Shown: in pieces, positions 39,911 through 49,139 of the stretch
How positions within the stretch are numbered: position 1 is the stretch's first letter
Layout: each line of letters starts with the position of its first letter
NCBI RefSeq assembly: GCF_018403245.1
Contig: NZ_BOSH01000014.1
Coordinates: 1 to 64,000, forward strand
DNA from: Paenibacillus sp. J2TS4
Lineage (GTDB): Bacteria > Bacillota > Bacilli > Paenibacillales > NBRC-103111
Direction of reading: 5' to 3'
DNA length: 64,000 nucleotides
Program-made: the position numbers and the translations under genes
Notes under the pieces: generated by a model
The model's input: only the letters and a program-made list of their open reading frames with translations
What the model was told of the DNA's origin: nothing
Databases searched by the model: none

Positions 39911-40086
39911 AGGCATCACCTCCCTTCCGGGAGATTAGCCGACCGCTCTATTGTACATACCATATTATACCACAGGGGGCTTGCCGGAAGGCAGGCTCTT
40001 TTCGTATGGATAAGAACTATTTGGAAAGGCTTCCATTGCTGTTTCTGTGATAAAATAGAATTAAATCCAACTTCGCGGGTGATGAG

Positions 40087-41613
40087 ATGACCATTCTGCT
40101 TTTCTTGTTAATGCTTGCGGCGATCACCCTTTTCATAACGAAAGCGCGAAACCCTTCCGCCTACTGGATGGGGTTCGTTCTTGTCGGCTGGTTTCTTAGC
40201 ATGGCCGGTCTTATTTTATTCATCGCTAAATACGGTGGATTTTATTATAAAGTGAACATCGTCCTGTTCTTTCATGACAGCGTTCGCAATTTCTTGCTTC
40301 ATCTGCCTATTTCTATAGAGGGAATCAGTCGGATGATTACGGTCGGCCGCTCCGTTTTTATTTTCAGTCTGATCGGGCTGTCGGTCTCACTACTCTACTA
40401 TCGGCCTTTTATAAAGCTATGGAAAATTTACGCGCTCAACGCTATTTTTCCTTTGGCTAACATTGTATTCTACGATCCCATCATCTATAAATGGGCACTC
40501 GGGGCTATGGACCGGGAAGTGACTTATTTCGCCGGCTGGCTGACTCGAGGCTGGCTTGTCGTATCCGCTCTGATCTCCCTGTATCTCATGGTTAAGAAAT
40601 ATCGTAAAGTAACGATTCCCTGGGTCAAAAAACAGAGCAAGTACATTTTGCTCGGTGTGTTTTCACTGGTTCTGTTTTATTTTTATCTGGGCTTCCTCGG
40701 ACCCCTTCAAGTATTCGATGTTCGAACATACTATGTGCTTTATTCGGACTTTTCCAACTTCAATCCTCCGCTTACATTGTTCGGCTGGTACAGCAGTATA
40801 GGTCTTACCGGCATATTGTCGCTGGTTAGTATTCTATCCATTTGGCGTTATACCGAGGTCGAGAAGACGATGGGCAAAAGTGACCTGCAGCTCGAACGCA
40901 AGCTTAATACAGCCAATATGGGAGCGCGGGTCTTCACGCATGCGATCAAAAACCAGCTGCTGATGATTCAACTCCTTGTGCAACAAGCGAAACGTCAGGC
41001 TGCAGCGGAATCAAAGTCAGGGACGCTGGAAGCGGAGAATACCTTGGCTAAAGCGGAAGGTATTGTAAGCCATACTCTTGATCGTCTGGACCAATTGTAC
41101 AATTCCTTTAAAACAAGCCATCTGCAGCTTCGCCCGGTATCTGTGCAAGCATTAATGCAGATGACATTGGAACGGTTGTCGCTGGTGCCGGAGCATCTGT
41201 GGCTCGAATGCGAGCTTCCCGACCGAAAGACTATGGTTCTCGTCGATGCCAATCATATGTCGGAGGCCCTGTACAATGTTATTATTAACGCAGTGGAAGC
41301 GGTGAAAGAGCAGAAGGATGGATGGGTCAAGATTTCGGCCTATGTGGAGGAGAAGTGGGTGCTGTTTCAGATTATAGATAACGGTCCAGGCATTCCAGAG
41401 GAGCTTCAGGAAACGATTTTTGATCCTTTTTACACGAATAAAAATACGACCAAAAACTGGGGAGTCGGTTTGTCCTATGCCAAACATGTGGCGATGGGCC
41501 ACTATGGCCGTATCCATGTGGACAGCAAGCCGGGCGAGGGGAGCGCATTTCAAATTATTATTCCTTTGTACGAGCTGAAAGCGGAGGGAAAGGAGGAGGG
41601 ACGTAAGCTGTGA
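40087..41613 (+). CDS. Membrane sensor histidine kinase
   Basis: The 508-residue protein has seven or eight membrane helices over residues 1-260, then a cytoplasmic kinase region. H285 in FTHAIKNQLLMIQ is the phospho-accepting His. N-box NVIINAVEAV, G1 DNGPGIPEE, F-box and G2 NWGVGLSYAK give a complete ATP-binding domain. The signal is unknown. The last 4 nt overlap the response-regulator start (GTGA), so the two are one operon. It lies beside, but is not part of, the tail locus. Confidence 0.92.
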   Translation: MTILLFLLMLAAITLFITKARNPSAYWMGFVLVGWFLSMAGLILFIAKYGGFYYKVNIVLFFHDSVRNFLLHLPISIEGISRMITVGRSVFIFSLIGLSVSLLYYRPFIKLWKIYALNAIFPLANIVFYDPIIYKWALGAMDREVTYFAGWLTRGWLVVSALISLYLMVKKYRKVTIPWVKKQSKYILLGVFSLVLFYFYLGFLGPLQVFDVRTYYVLYSDFSNFNPPLTLFGWYSSIGLTGILSLVSILSIWRYTEVEKTMGKSDLQLERKLNTANMGARVFTHAIKNQLLMIQLLVQQAKRQAAAESKSGTLEAENTLAKAEGIVSHTLDRLDQLYNSFKTSHLQLRPVSVQALMQMTLERLSLVPEHLWLECELPDRKTMVLVDANHMSEALYNVIINAVEAVKEQKDGWVKISAYVEEKWVLFQIIDNGPGIPEELQETIFDPFYTNKNTTKNWGVGLSYAKHVAMGHYGRIHVDSKPGEGSAFQIIIPLYELKAEGKEEGRKL

Positions 41614-42320
41614 AGGAGACCATCCGAGTTATTGTAGCCGAGGATTTGGACGTTTTGCGCGAGCACTTTTGTGATTTGATCCGCCAAGAGGAGGACATGG
41701 AGGTGATCGGGGAAGCTTCGAGCGGCAAGCAGCTTTTACAGCTTCTGACCGGCTTGTCCGCCTCTTCTGTTCCGATGCCGGATATTATCTTAATGGACAT
41801 TGAGATGGATATGAAGCATGACGGGATCGTTACGGCGCAGCAAGTGCTCGCTCGGGATCCGGAGATCAAAATTATTTTTCTAACCGTGCATGAAGATGAT
41901 GAAACGGTCTTCAACGCTTTCGAAACCGGGGCAGTCGATTATGTGCTTAAGACAAGCTCGGGAGAAGAAATTATTAACAGCATCCGTACCGCTTATGCCG
42001 GGATTGCTCAGATTCGGCCGGAGGTTGCTAACAAAATCAAGAACGAATTTTCCCGCATCCGTCGGAACGAAGAAAGCTTGCTGCAGGCGACCTTGATCTT
42101 GGCGCAATTGACGCCGACCGAGCTGGAAATTGTCGAGCTTCTTTTGAAGGATATGAAAACTTCAGAAATTGCCCGGCACCGGCAGGTGGAGCTGTCGACG
42201 ATCAAATCGCAAATTAATGTGATCCTTAAAAAATTCAATAAAAAGAGGTCGAAGGAAGTAACAGCCTTACTAAGAGATCTAAATATACAGCCGCTCATAC
42301 GAAAAGTAAGGGGAGGCTAA
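41610..42320 (+). CDS. Response regulator with HTH (LuxR-like) output
   Basis: The 236-residue protein has a receiver domain (residues about 5-130) with phospho-acceptor D63 in IILMDIEMD and conserved Lys in VLKTSSGEE. The C-terminal helix-turn-helix block LTPTELEIVELLLKDMKTSE then IARHRQVELSTIKSQINVIL is NarL/LuxR-like. It is the partner of the upstream kinase through the GTGA overlap. Target genes are not evident; the convergent sulfatase operon is a candidate only by proximity. Confidence 0.92.
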   Translation: MKETIRVIVAEDLDVLREHFCDLIRQEEDMEVIGEASSGKQLLQLLTGLSASSVPMPDIILMDIEMDMKHDGIVTAQQVLARDPEIKIIFLTVHEDDETVFNAFETGAVDYVLKTSSGEEIINSIRTAYAGIAQIRPEVANKIKNEFSRIRRNEESLLQATLILAQLTPTELEIVELLLKDMKTSEIARHRQVELSTIKSQINVILKKFNKKRSKEVTALLRDLNIQPLIRKVRGG

Positions 42321-42340
42321 GGTTGGATTTCTCCCGACAA

Positions 42341-42374
42341 AAGCTCCCTGGTTTCTACGGAATCCAGGGAGCTT
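42341..42374. terminator. Bidirectional terminator between the response regulator and the ABC operon
   Basis: AAGCTCCCTGG and CCAGGGAGCTT form an 11-bp stem. On the minus strand it is followed by TTTTG, so it mainly serves the convergent ABC operon. Confidence 0.75.
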
Positions 42375-42407
42375 GCTCATTGGCATATCGATTTATTAGA
42401 CTCTATT

Positions 42408-43457
42408 TTACTTGGAGGTTGCTTTAATAAATGGCTCCGTCATAAGGAATTTATCGGCCGGGACGACTTCCGGCATATTGCCGTTTTGCACAAAAAGTTT
42501 CTCCAGGTTTTCGTACCATTTTTTGGCCGTTCCATCCTGGAACGCATCGGCTACCTTTTGATTATCCAGCCAATCCAAGGAGTCTAATTGCAGACGCAGA
42601 GACTCTTCTGGAACTTGAGTGAAGTCGGCGGTCATTTTAATGACTTCATCTTTGTTTGCTATTTTGTAATCGGTTGTTTTGGCGATAGCTTGCATAAATT
42701 TCTCTACCAGCTCCGGATTTTTTTCCAAAAATTTAGGATTCACTACCCAACTGGCTGGGAATACATATTCCGGGAAGAAATCACTGTTGTCCCCAAGCTT
42801 CACCATGTTTTCCTTGCCAACCTGCTTTTCAATTTCCAGAGTATAAGGCGACCAGATAGCTACGGCATCGACCTTGTTAGCTACATAAGCGGAGACAGCT
42901 CCCGCCACATCCATATTGATAATGTTAACATCCTCTGGCTTCAGCCCTGCTTTTTCCAAGCCGAGGTTAAGCACCATTTCACCGGAGGTTCCTTTGGGAA
43001 CACCGACAGTCTTACCTTTCAGATCCTTCCATTCCTGAATACCGGATTTTTTGGTGGCGAAGACCATGTCGCTTTTGCCCAAGCTGACAATATTGATGAT
43101 ATGTCCTTTTCCTTGGGCGGCCAGGAAGGTAGCGCCAGGACCGATATACGCAATGTCAATGTCACCGGATGCCATAGCCTGGAATTCGGGCGGACCGCTG
43201 AGGAATTTTACTGCATTCACATTAATCCCGGCTTCCTTGAAAAATCCCTTCTCCTCACCGACAACAATCGGGGTTGCCCCATTCATATCGGGCATGTAGG
43301 CCACGTTAATGGTCGGCATTTTACCGCCGGTTGCGGGCTCTTGGGGGGTCGGAGCAGTTGTATTGCCGTCTCCTCCGGAAGAACAGGCCGCCAAGGCGAG
43401 ACTAAAAATAGCAGCCAACGCTGGGAGTTTATACAGAGACTTCCACTTTCGATTCAT
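42408..43457 (-). CDS. ABC transporter substrate-binding lipoprotein (SsuA/TauA/NrtA type)
   Basis: The 349-residue lipoprotein has a signal peptide with lipobox LALAAC (Cys25) and a Gly/Thr/Pro linker. The NMT1/SsuA-like binding fold carries VAYMPDMNGATPIVVGEEKG then FFKEAGI, GDIDIAYIGPGATFLA and GKTVGVPKGTSGEMVL. Members bind sulfonates, taurine, nitrate or thiamine precursors. With a sulfatase gene at the head of the operon, an organosulfur ligand is the best guess. Last gene of a four-gene minus-strand operon. Confidence 0.9.
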   Translation of the reverse strand: MNRKWKSLYKLPALAAIFSLALAACSSGGDGNTTAPTPQEPATGGKMPTINVAYMPDMNGATPIVVGEEKGFFKEAGINVNAVKFLSGPPEFQAMASGDIDIAYIGPGATFLAAQGKGHIINIVSLGKSDMVFATKKSGIQEWKDLKGKTVGVPKGTSGEMVLNLGLEKAGLKPEDVNIINMDVAGAVSAYVANKVDAVAIWSPYTLEIEKQVGKENMVKLGDNSDFFPEYVFPASWVVNPKFLEKNPELVEKFMQAIAKTTDYKIANKDEVIKMTADFTQVPEESLRLQLDSLDWLDNQKVADAFQDGTAKKWYENLEKLFVQNGNMPEVVPADKFLMTEPFIKATSK

Positions 43458-43515
43458 AGTGACTCCTCCTTTTTATGGGCAAATTATCAAGGTTTAATCG
43501 AATAGTCTGGATAAA

Positions 43516-44340
43516 TTATCTGGCGACTTCCAAATACTCCCGGTAAACTTTGGACCAGATATCATTCTTGATTTGTACAAAACGATCATCGAGCTTGGTC
43601 GATTGGTCTCTCGGATAGGGAATATCCACCTCGACAATTTCTTTAATCCGTCCGGGACGAGCGCTCATAATAATGACCCGTTGAGCGAGGATGACCGCCT
43701 CTTCCACATCGTGAGTGATGAAGAAGCATGTTTTTTTCTCGGTCTGCCAGGTTTTAAGCAAATCTTCTTGCAGCTGGGCCCGAGTCTGAGCATCCAAAGC
43801 TCCAAAGGGTTCGTCCATCAGAAGGACTTCCGGTTGAACGGCGTAAGCTCTCGCTATCGCTACACGCTGCTTCATTCCGCCGGACAATTCTTTGGGGTAG
43901 GCATGTGCGAAATCCTTCAGCCCGACAATTTCCAAATATCTTTCAGCTGTCTCGCGGCGTTCTTTTTTATCCAGACCGCGCAATTTCAAGCCGAATTCTA
44001 CATTTTTCAGAACGGTCTTCCAAGGAAACAAAGCGTATTGCTGAAAAACGACGCCCCGTTCTTTCCCCGGGCCCATCACCTCAGTCCCGTCCACTTTTAC
44101 CGAGCCGGAGGTAGCCTCCTCTAGTCCGGCGATGATGTTGAGCAAAGTAGTTTTACCGCAGCCACTGGGACCTACTACACAGACAAATTCATTCTGTTGA
44201 ATAGTCAAATCGGTGTTTTGCAGAGCCGTAACGTCCCCATTGCGCCCTTTGAAAATTTTGGACAGACCGCTAATCTCAATTTTCGGCCGGCCGGCTGCCT
44301 GAGCCGAGCCTTGGTTTAGCTGCTGCGCACTTCCTGCCAT
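43516..44340 (-). CDS. ABC transporter ATP-binding protein (SsuB type)
   Basis: The 274-residue ATPase has Walker A GPSGCGKTT, Q-loop in FQQYALFPW, signature LSGGMKQRVAIARA, Walker B VLLMDEPFGALD and switch His FITHDVEEA, all in SsuB/TauB/NrtD form. ATG 44340 has GGAGG 8 nt upstream and overlaps the permease gene by 25 nt. Confidence 0.93.
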   Translation of the reverse strand: MAGSAQQLNQGSAQAAGRPKIEISGLSKIFKGRNGDVTALQNTDLTIQQNEFVCVVGPSGCGKTTLLNIIAGLEEATSGSVKVDGTEVMGPGKERGVVFQQYALFPWKTVLKNVEFGLKLRGLDKKERRETAERYLEIVGLKDFAHAYPKELSGGMKQRVAIARAYAVQPEVLLMDEPFGALDAQTRAQLQEDLLKTWQTEKKTCFFITHDVEEAVILAQRVIIMSARPGRIKEIVEVDIPYPRDQSTKLDDRFVQIKNDIWSKVYREYLEVAR

Positions 44341-45077
44341 CCCGTCAACCTCCTCTCCAGAAATAGCACGAATTTATCCATGGCCAGTCCGATAATCCCG
44401 ATCACAATAATTCCAAGAATGACGACTTCCATTCGGAAGTACAGACTGGCTTCCATGATCATGTTGCCCAGTCCTTTGTTAGCCCCCGTTAATTCGGCAG
44501 CGACGAGCGTCGTCCATGCCGCAGCCAGTCCCAATCTTACTCCGACCAGAATATAGGGGAAGGACGCGGGAACAACGACTTCAAAGAAAATATCCCGGTC
44601 TCTCGCACCCAGTACTCTTGAAGCGCGAATCAGGGTAGGATCGACATTGCGGACACCCTGAAAGATGGAGATGACCATAACCAGGAAGGTAGCTACGAAG
44701 ATAACGGTTATTTTAGCCGATTCTCCAACTCCTTGCGCCACGATGACGAGAGGAATCAAGGCAATCGGAGGAATCGTTCGGAAGAACTGAATCCAAGGCT
44801 CGACAACCGAGCGGACGACCGAATACCAGCCCATTAAGAAGGCAACCGGAATCGCAACGATCAAGCCTAGGGAAAAGCCTCCGAGAACCCGCATCAGGCT
44901 TGCCGAAACATTAGTTCCCATCCGACCGCTCTCTACTTCGGTAATAAAGGTTTGGACGACTACCGTCGGATTGGTCAGGATAGCTCCTATGGCCGGTATG
45001 GCGGCGAGCAAATACCAAACCGCAATTCCTATAATGATCGATAGGGTTGTGAGCAGCCAACCCGGCATTTTTTTCAT
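44316..45077 (-). CDS. ABC transporter permease (SsuC type)
   Basis: The 253-residue protein has six membrane helices. The cytoplasmic EAA loop contains FRTIPPIALIPLVIVAQGVG and VGVRLGLAAAWTTLVAAELT, typical of BPD permeases of the SsuC/TauC family. ATG 45077 (MKKMPGWLLTTLSIIIG) follows GAGGTGGGACCT; the frame also opens at GTG three codons earlier. It forms the transporter with the two following genes. Confidence 0.92.
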   Translation of the reverse strand: MKKMPGWLLTTLSIIIGIAVWYLLAAIPAIGAILTNPTVVVQTFITEVESGRMGTNVSASLMRVLGGFSLGLIVAIPVAFLMGWYSVVRSVVEPWIQFFRTIPPIALIPLVIVAQGVGESAKITVIFVATFLVMVISIFQGVRNVDPTLIRASRVLGARDRDIFFEVVVPASFPYILVGVRLGLAAAWTTLVAAELTGANKGLGNMIMEASLYFRMEVVILGIIVIGIIGLAMDKFVLFLERRLTGWQEVRSS

Positions 45078-45149
45078 AGGTCCCACCTCTTTCTAAAGCT
45101 TCAGTAAATTTCTGTGAAGGGAAAAATATCAATAACTAGCCAGGTTAGT

Positions 45150-46610
45150 TTATCCGTCGTAAGCCGGTTTTACTGCTTCGCGGCTATACGTTTTGCTTAA
45201 ATGCTCGGCCGCTTCGCTCCATCCCAACTGAGATAGGCGGTTGACCCAGTCCTCCACTGTGATGTACTTCCATGGTCCGGTTTCAATGACTTTCTGCAGC
45301 GGATCGACCTTGTATCCTGGCTTGCGGGCCTGCTCATGCTGCCATTGGGACAGCCGATGATCCATTTCTTTGACCACTTCCGGGTATTGATCTGCTACGT
45401 TTAGCGTCTGATTAGGATCGTTCTTCATATCGTACAGGGTAACTTCGTCAAAATGCAGATACAGACCCGGATGGTAGGTTCGAATGAAGTACCATCGATC
45501 ATCACGCACAGCACGCTGGCAAACGTACAGCGCATGGTCCATCACCAGGTAATCGCGCCCTTGCCAGTGCCCGCCCTCAAGAGCGGGAAGGAACGATTTC
45601 CCGTCCCAGCCGGATGGGGTATCTAGACCGACTAAATTTGCAATAGTCGAAATGACATCGACGTTATAGACAAAGCCGTCTATCTGTTGGCCAGGAGTTG
45701 TGATTCCCGGAGCCCGGATAATCAATGGAATGTGGTGTACCGCTTCGGTAGCGCTTGCATGTTCGATGTAGATTCCTTGCTCGCCCATCGATTCGCCATG
45801 GTCGGCGCTAATGATGAAGCAGACCTCCTCTTCAATCCCCAGCTCGCGCAGGGTGTCCAGCAATTCGCCGACATGCTTATCCATGTAGGAAATTCCGCCA
45901 TCGTATCCATCAACCGCATGTTTGAAATCACTGCGATTGGAGATTCGTCCAGGCATCGTTGCCGGGTACTTATCTCCCCAATGAAGGAAAGGCGCGGAAC
46001 GAGGGAAGCTATCCTGCTGCTGTGCTGCAATCGTCGCTTCATCCGGGAAAGCTTTAGCCGGAGAATCCTTCCATTGCTCCATATATTCAATGGGAAAAGT
46101 ATAGAACGTATGAGGATCCCAGTATTGAATATGCAGAAAATAATTGTCTTCCTTCCCGTGCTGCTTAAGCCAAGGAATGACGGAAGCGTTTACTTCATCG
46201 GCGTTTTCATTGCCTTCCTTCAACGAATGAGTATGAACCTCGTTCCAGCCGGCAAAATACCACCACGCATGATGCCGATCACCAAACGAGGAGAAAGTAA
46301 CCGTCTTATACCCCGCTTTGCGCAAATAACGGGTAAAGAAAGGAACTTCTTCGCTGTGTCCGTCTCCTTCCGGATACTGAAATTCGCAGCCCGGCCCCCA
46401 ATGAGTTAGAGCTCCATGATGAATGCCGAAACGACCGGACATGAAGCTGGCTCTGGATGGCACGCATGGAGAAGAAGCGGCATAGCAACGGTTAAAGCGG
46501 GCGCCTTGGGCCGCAATTCGATCAATATTAGGCGTTGTTTGGCGGTGGTAACCATAACAGCTCATATGATCAGGACGAAGAGAATCGATGTCCAGATAAA
46601 TAATCCGCAT
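45150..46610 (-). CDS. Sulfatase (Cys-type, alkaline phosphatase superfamily)
   Basis: The 486-residue protein begins MRIIYLDIDSLRPDHMSCYG, with D7 and D9 as metal ligands. The sulfatase signature SPCVPSRASFMSGR places formylglycine precursor Cys49 in CxPSR. Later blocks HIQYWDPHTFY and IISADHGESMGEQGIY complete the metal site. It has no signal peptide, so it acts inside the cell on imported sulfate esters. ATG 46610 follows GGAGGTCACATC. It is the first gene of an operon with an SsuA/B/C-type transporter. No formylglycine-generating enzyme gene is present in the window. Confidence 0.92.
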   Translation of the reverse strand: MRIIYLDIDSLRPDHMSCYGYHRQTTPNIDRIAAQGARFNRCYAASSPCVPSRASFMSGRFGIHHGALTHWGPGCEFQYPEGDGHSEEVPFFTRYLRKAGYKTVTFSSFGDRHHAWWYFAGWNEVHTHSLKEGNENADEVNASVIPWLKQHGKEDNYFLHIQYWDPHTFYTFPIEYMEQWKDSPAKAFPDEATIAAQQQDSFPRSAPFLHWGDKYPATMPGRISNRSDFKHAVDGYDGGISYMDKHVGELLDTLRELGIEEEVCFIISADHGESMGEQGIYIEHASATEAVHHIPLIIRAPGITTPGQQIDGFVYNVDVISTIANLVGLDTPSGWDGKSFLPALEGGHWQGRDYLVMDHALYVCQRAVRDDRWYFIRTYHPGLYLHFDEVTLYDMKNDPNQTLNVADQYPEVVKEMDHRLSQWQHEQARKPGYKVDPLQKVIETGPWKYITVEDWVNRLSQLGWSEAAEHLSKTYSREAVKPAYDG

Positions 46611-46965
46611 GATGTGACCTCCTATAAGTCTTGTTGTGAGATTGCTTACATTATACTTCTGTCCCATAAGCCTCAAAAGGTTGAACTATTTTCAAACCTT
46701 TTCTCCCCATCTCCCTATAAAAGGCATAACAAAACCGGAATCCTTCTCGAGGTTTCCGGTTGTCGCGGATGTTTGATCCACTGGCATTTAGGACCAGGGG
46801 AGCAAGGCTATAGTCTTTTTGGGGAAAGGCTGGTAAAATATGCTTATCTTTGTCAAGAGGTGGTTTTTTTGTAAATAAGGGGGCGAAAACTAAGGGTAAG
46901 GGGGAATTAACATTATTCTGATAGTTGTACGATAATGTAATAGATTGCGGAAGGAGATATTTTGA
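46611..46965. other. Spacer upstream of the sulfatase operon with a hairpin
   Basis: AACCGGAA and TTTCCGGTT form a hairpin near 46733-46761; on the minus strand it is followed by TTTTG, so it could terminate a short leader about 120 nt before the sulfatase gene. No riboswitch core was recognised. AT-rich -10-like sequence near 46930 probably serves the + strand gene at 46966. Confidence 0.4.
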
Positions 46966-47454
46966 ATGGATACTTACCTTATTTTAATAATCGTTATCGG
47001 TGGTTTGTTATTAGTGGGCAGTATAATTTTCGTAATCATTGATCGTGTGAAGAGGACCGCGAAGGAGATAGAGTATGGAGCTGTCGAAAATCACATTTTA
47101 ATGCATGTTTACGGTATTCCTTTCTGTGACAACACTGATTCAGTAAGCCTTTATATTCATCCCGAACAAATAATACTTGAATGTAAGAAAAAGACTTATA
47201 TTCTTAAGATCGACCAAATTCTAAATGTGAGTATGGAAGATGATAAGACTATTCAAGCTCAGATTGGAACAAAGGTTAAAAGTGTAGTAGGGATAGGGCA
47301 AAATCTGGTTCTTCATTACCGCACGGCTGAACACGATGAAACGAAAATGATCATATTACAATTGGCACAAAACTTCAAAGCTTTAGGATTAGTTAAAACT
47401 ATTAAGAAAATGGTGGCCGAGGAGCATAAGAAACAGGGTGTCATAGAGCTATAA
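46966..47454 (+). CDS. Small membrane-anchored protein of unknown function
   Basis: A 162-residue protein with one N-terminal helix (YLILIIVIGGLLLVGSIIFV), then a cytoplasmic beta-rich domain with VSLYIHPEQIILECKKKTYI and KIDQILNVSMEDDK, resembling PH-like small domains, and a helical tail. I do not recognise the family. GGAAGGAG lies 9 nt before the ATG. It stands alone, just before the second toxin-antitoxin locus. Confidence 0.75.
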   Translation: MDTYLILIIVIGGLLLVGSIIFVIIDRVKRTAKEIEYGAVENHILMHVYGIPFCDNTDSVSLYIHPEQIILECKKKTYILKIDQILNVSMEDDKTIQAQIGTKVKSVVGIGQNLVLHYRTAEHDETKMIILQLAQNFKALGLVKTIKKMVAEEHKKQGVIEL

Positions 47455-47543
47455 GGGCAATCATAAGTAAGGCCAAGTGGAATCAGATTATTCGTTGAAC
47501 CAAAGAGAAATGGAATGCATCCCTTTACCACGTCATGCTCATT

Positions 47544-47668
47544 TATAATAAAGGGAGCCTGGTTGAGCCGACTCCAGTATAATAGCCGCTTATGAGGGCG
47601 GCAGGCTTGTTGAAAGGCTTGGGGAATAGACCGTTAATCTTTACAAGGGACGGTCTATTTCTTCTTAT
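47544..47668 (+). ncRNA. Putative antitoxin RNA 2 with promoter
   Basis: TATAAT at 47544-47549 (poor -35) gives a start near 47556. The RNA ends in GAATAGACCGT/ACGGTCTATTTC (47624-47661) plus TTCTT. It overlaps the 3' end of the minus-strand toxin gene. The block around AATAGCCGCT..GAGGGCGG matches antitoxin RNA 1. Confidence 0.55.
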
Positions 47669-47738
47669 GTAAAGAGAGTATCAACACGAATAACGTTCCG
47701 AAAGAAACCATGAGCGTTAATGCTTCGTATACATCCAC
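47655..47738 (-). CDS. Putative type I holin-like toxin 2
   Basis: A 27-residue peptide from GTG 47738, VDVYEALTLMVSFGTLFVLI then LSLHKKK (initiator Met in vivo), homologous along its length to toxin 1. An ATG two codons earlier is too close to GGGAGG, while GTG lies 8 nt after it, exactly as ATG 39910 does in locus 1. The ribosome-binding site sits in CTCCC-GAAA-GGGAG. A single helix with a basic tail is typical of membrane-depolarising type I toxins. Confidence 0.7.
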   Translation of the reverse strand: MDVYEALTLMVSFGTLFVLILSLHKKK

Positions 47739-47903
47739 AGGCATCACCTCCCTTTCGGGAGATTAGCCAACCGCCCCAATATAAACTAAATGCGGATATT
47801 GATATGGATACTAGCATCTGGAGCTTTTACGGATAATGCGGTATAATATCTTGATGACTTAATGAATTTAATGATGCAAATATATAAGGGAGTTGTCCTA
47901 GAT

Positions 47904-49004
47904 ATGGCTTTGAAAGCAGGGATAGTCGGCCTTCCCAACGTTGGAAAATCGACTTTGTTTAATGCAATTACTCAAGCGGGAGCGGAATCCGCGAATTACC
48001 CGTTTTGTACGATTGATCCGAACGTAGGAGTCGTTGAAGTTCCTGATGAGCGTCTGCAGAAGCTGGCGGAGATCGTCGTACCTAACCGGATCGTTCCGAC
48101 GGCCTTTGAATTTGTCGATATTGCCGGCCTCGTTAAAGGAGCTAGCAAAGGAGAAGGGTTGGGCAACAAATTTTTGGCTCATATCCGGGAAGTGGATGCC
48201 ATCGTTCATGTGGTTCGCTGCTTTCAGGATGATAATATTACGCACGTGTCGGGTAAAGTAAACCCGATTGACGATATAGAGATTATTAATCTCGAGCTGA
48301 TTCTGGCCGATTTGGACTCGGTCGAAAAAAGAATAGACCGTTCGCGCAAAAATATGAAAAGCGGAGACAAAAAATACGCTGCCGAAGTAGAGTGCCTGGA
48401 GCGGATCAAAGAAGTTCTTCTCGCTGACAAGCCGGCCCGCAGTCTCGAATTGAGCGATGAGGAAAAGCTGCTTATCCGCGATCTTCATTTGCTGACGATC
48501 AAGCCCGTATTATATGCGGCTAATGTTAGTGAAGCCGAGGCGGGCAACGCCGATGATAACCCTTATGTTCAGCAAGTGAAGGATTACGCTGCTCAAGAAG
48601 GGGCAGAAGTAGTTCCAATTAGCGCCAAGGTTGAATCGGAAATTGCGGAGCTCGAAGGAGAAGATCGCGACCTGTTCCTGGAGGAGCTCGGGCTGAAGGA
48701 ATCCGGGTTGGACCGGCTTATCCGCGCCGCTTACAAGCTTCTCGGCCTGTACACCTACTTTACGGCAGGGGTTCAGGAGGTTCGGGCCTGGACGATTCGT
48801 CAGGGGACCAAAGCTCCTCAGGCAGCAGCAGTGATTCATACCGATTTTGAGCGAGGATTTATTCGGGCGGAAGTGGTGTCTTATGATGATTTGGTTGCGG
48901 CCGGATCGATGAATGCCACCAAGGAAAAAGGACAGCTTCGCTTGGAGGGCAAAGAGTATGTAGTACAGGATGGAGATGTTATGCATTTCCGTTTTAACGT
49001 TTAG
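47904..49004 (+). CDS. ychF: Redox-regulated ATPase YchF (Obg family)
   Basis: The 366-residue P-loop protein begins MALKAGIVGLPNVGKSTLFN, with FCTIDPNVGVVEVPDERL (switch I area) and DIAGLVKGASKGEGLGNKFL (G3). A coiled coil and a C-terminal TGS-like domain (YFTAGVQEVRAWTIRQGTKA) complete it. The NxxE form of G4 is consistent with ATP preference. It is ribosome-associated. ATG 47904 after GGGAG is chosen over ATG 47862; a TATAAT box lies at 47842-47847. Confidence 0.96.
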   Translation: MALKAGIVGLPNVGKSTLFNAITQAGAESANYPFCTIDPNVGVVEVPDERLQKLAEIVVPNRIVPTAFEFVDIAGLVKGASKGEGLGNKFLAHIREVDAIVHVVRCFQDDNITHVSGKVNPIDDIEIINLELILADLDSVEKRIDRSRKNMKSGDKKYAAEVECLERIKEVLLADKPARSLELSDEEKLLIRDLHLLTIKPVLYAANVSEAEAGNADDNPYVQQVKDYAAQEGAEVVPISAKVESEIAELEGEDRDLFLEELGLKESGLDRLIRAAYKLLGLYTYFTAGVQEVRAWTIRQGTKAPQAAAVIHTDFERGFIRAEVVSYDDLVAAGSMNATKEKGQLRLEGKEYVVQDGDVMHFRFNV

Positions 49005-49139
49005 TTATTCAATGCTATAAAAACAGTGCTTTTGCACGCTAGAGTCACAGTCAGTGTAGGAAACTATGTTTTCCTTTGTGGCCAATAGCAATGAACCGCT
49101 ACAACATGTTGACGATCCATACAAAAGAGGTGAGCGCGT

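Noticed and set aside
42588..43505. Long + strand frame of 305 codons opposite the substrate-binding lipoprotein gene
   Set aside because: It is the shadow of a gene with clear lipobox and family motifs on the other strand.
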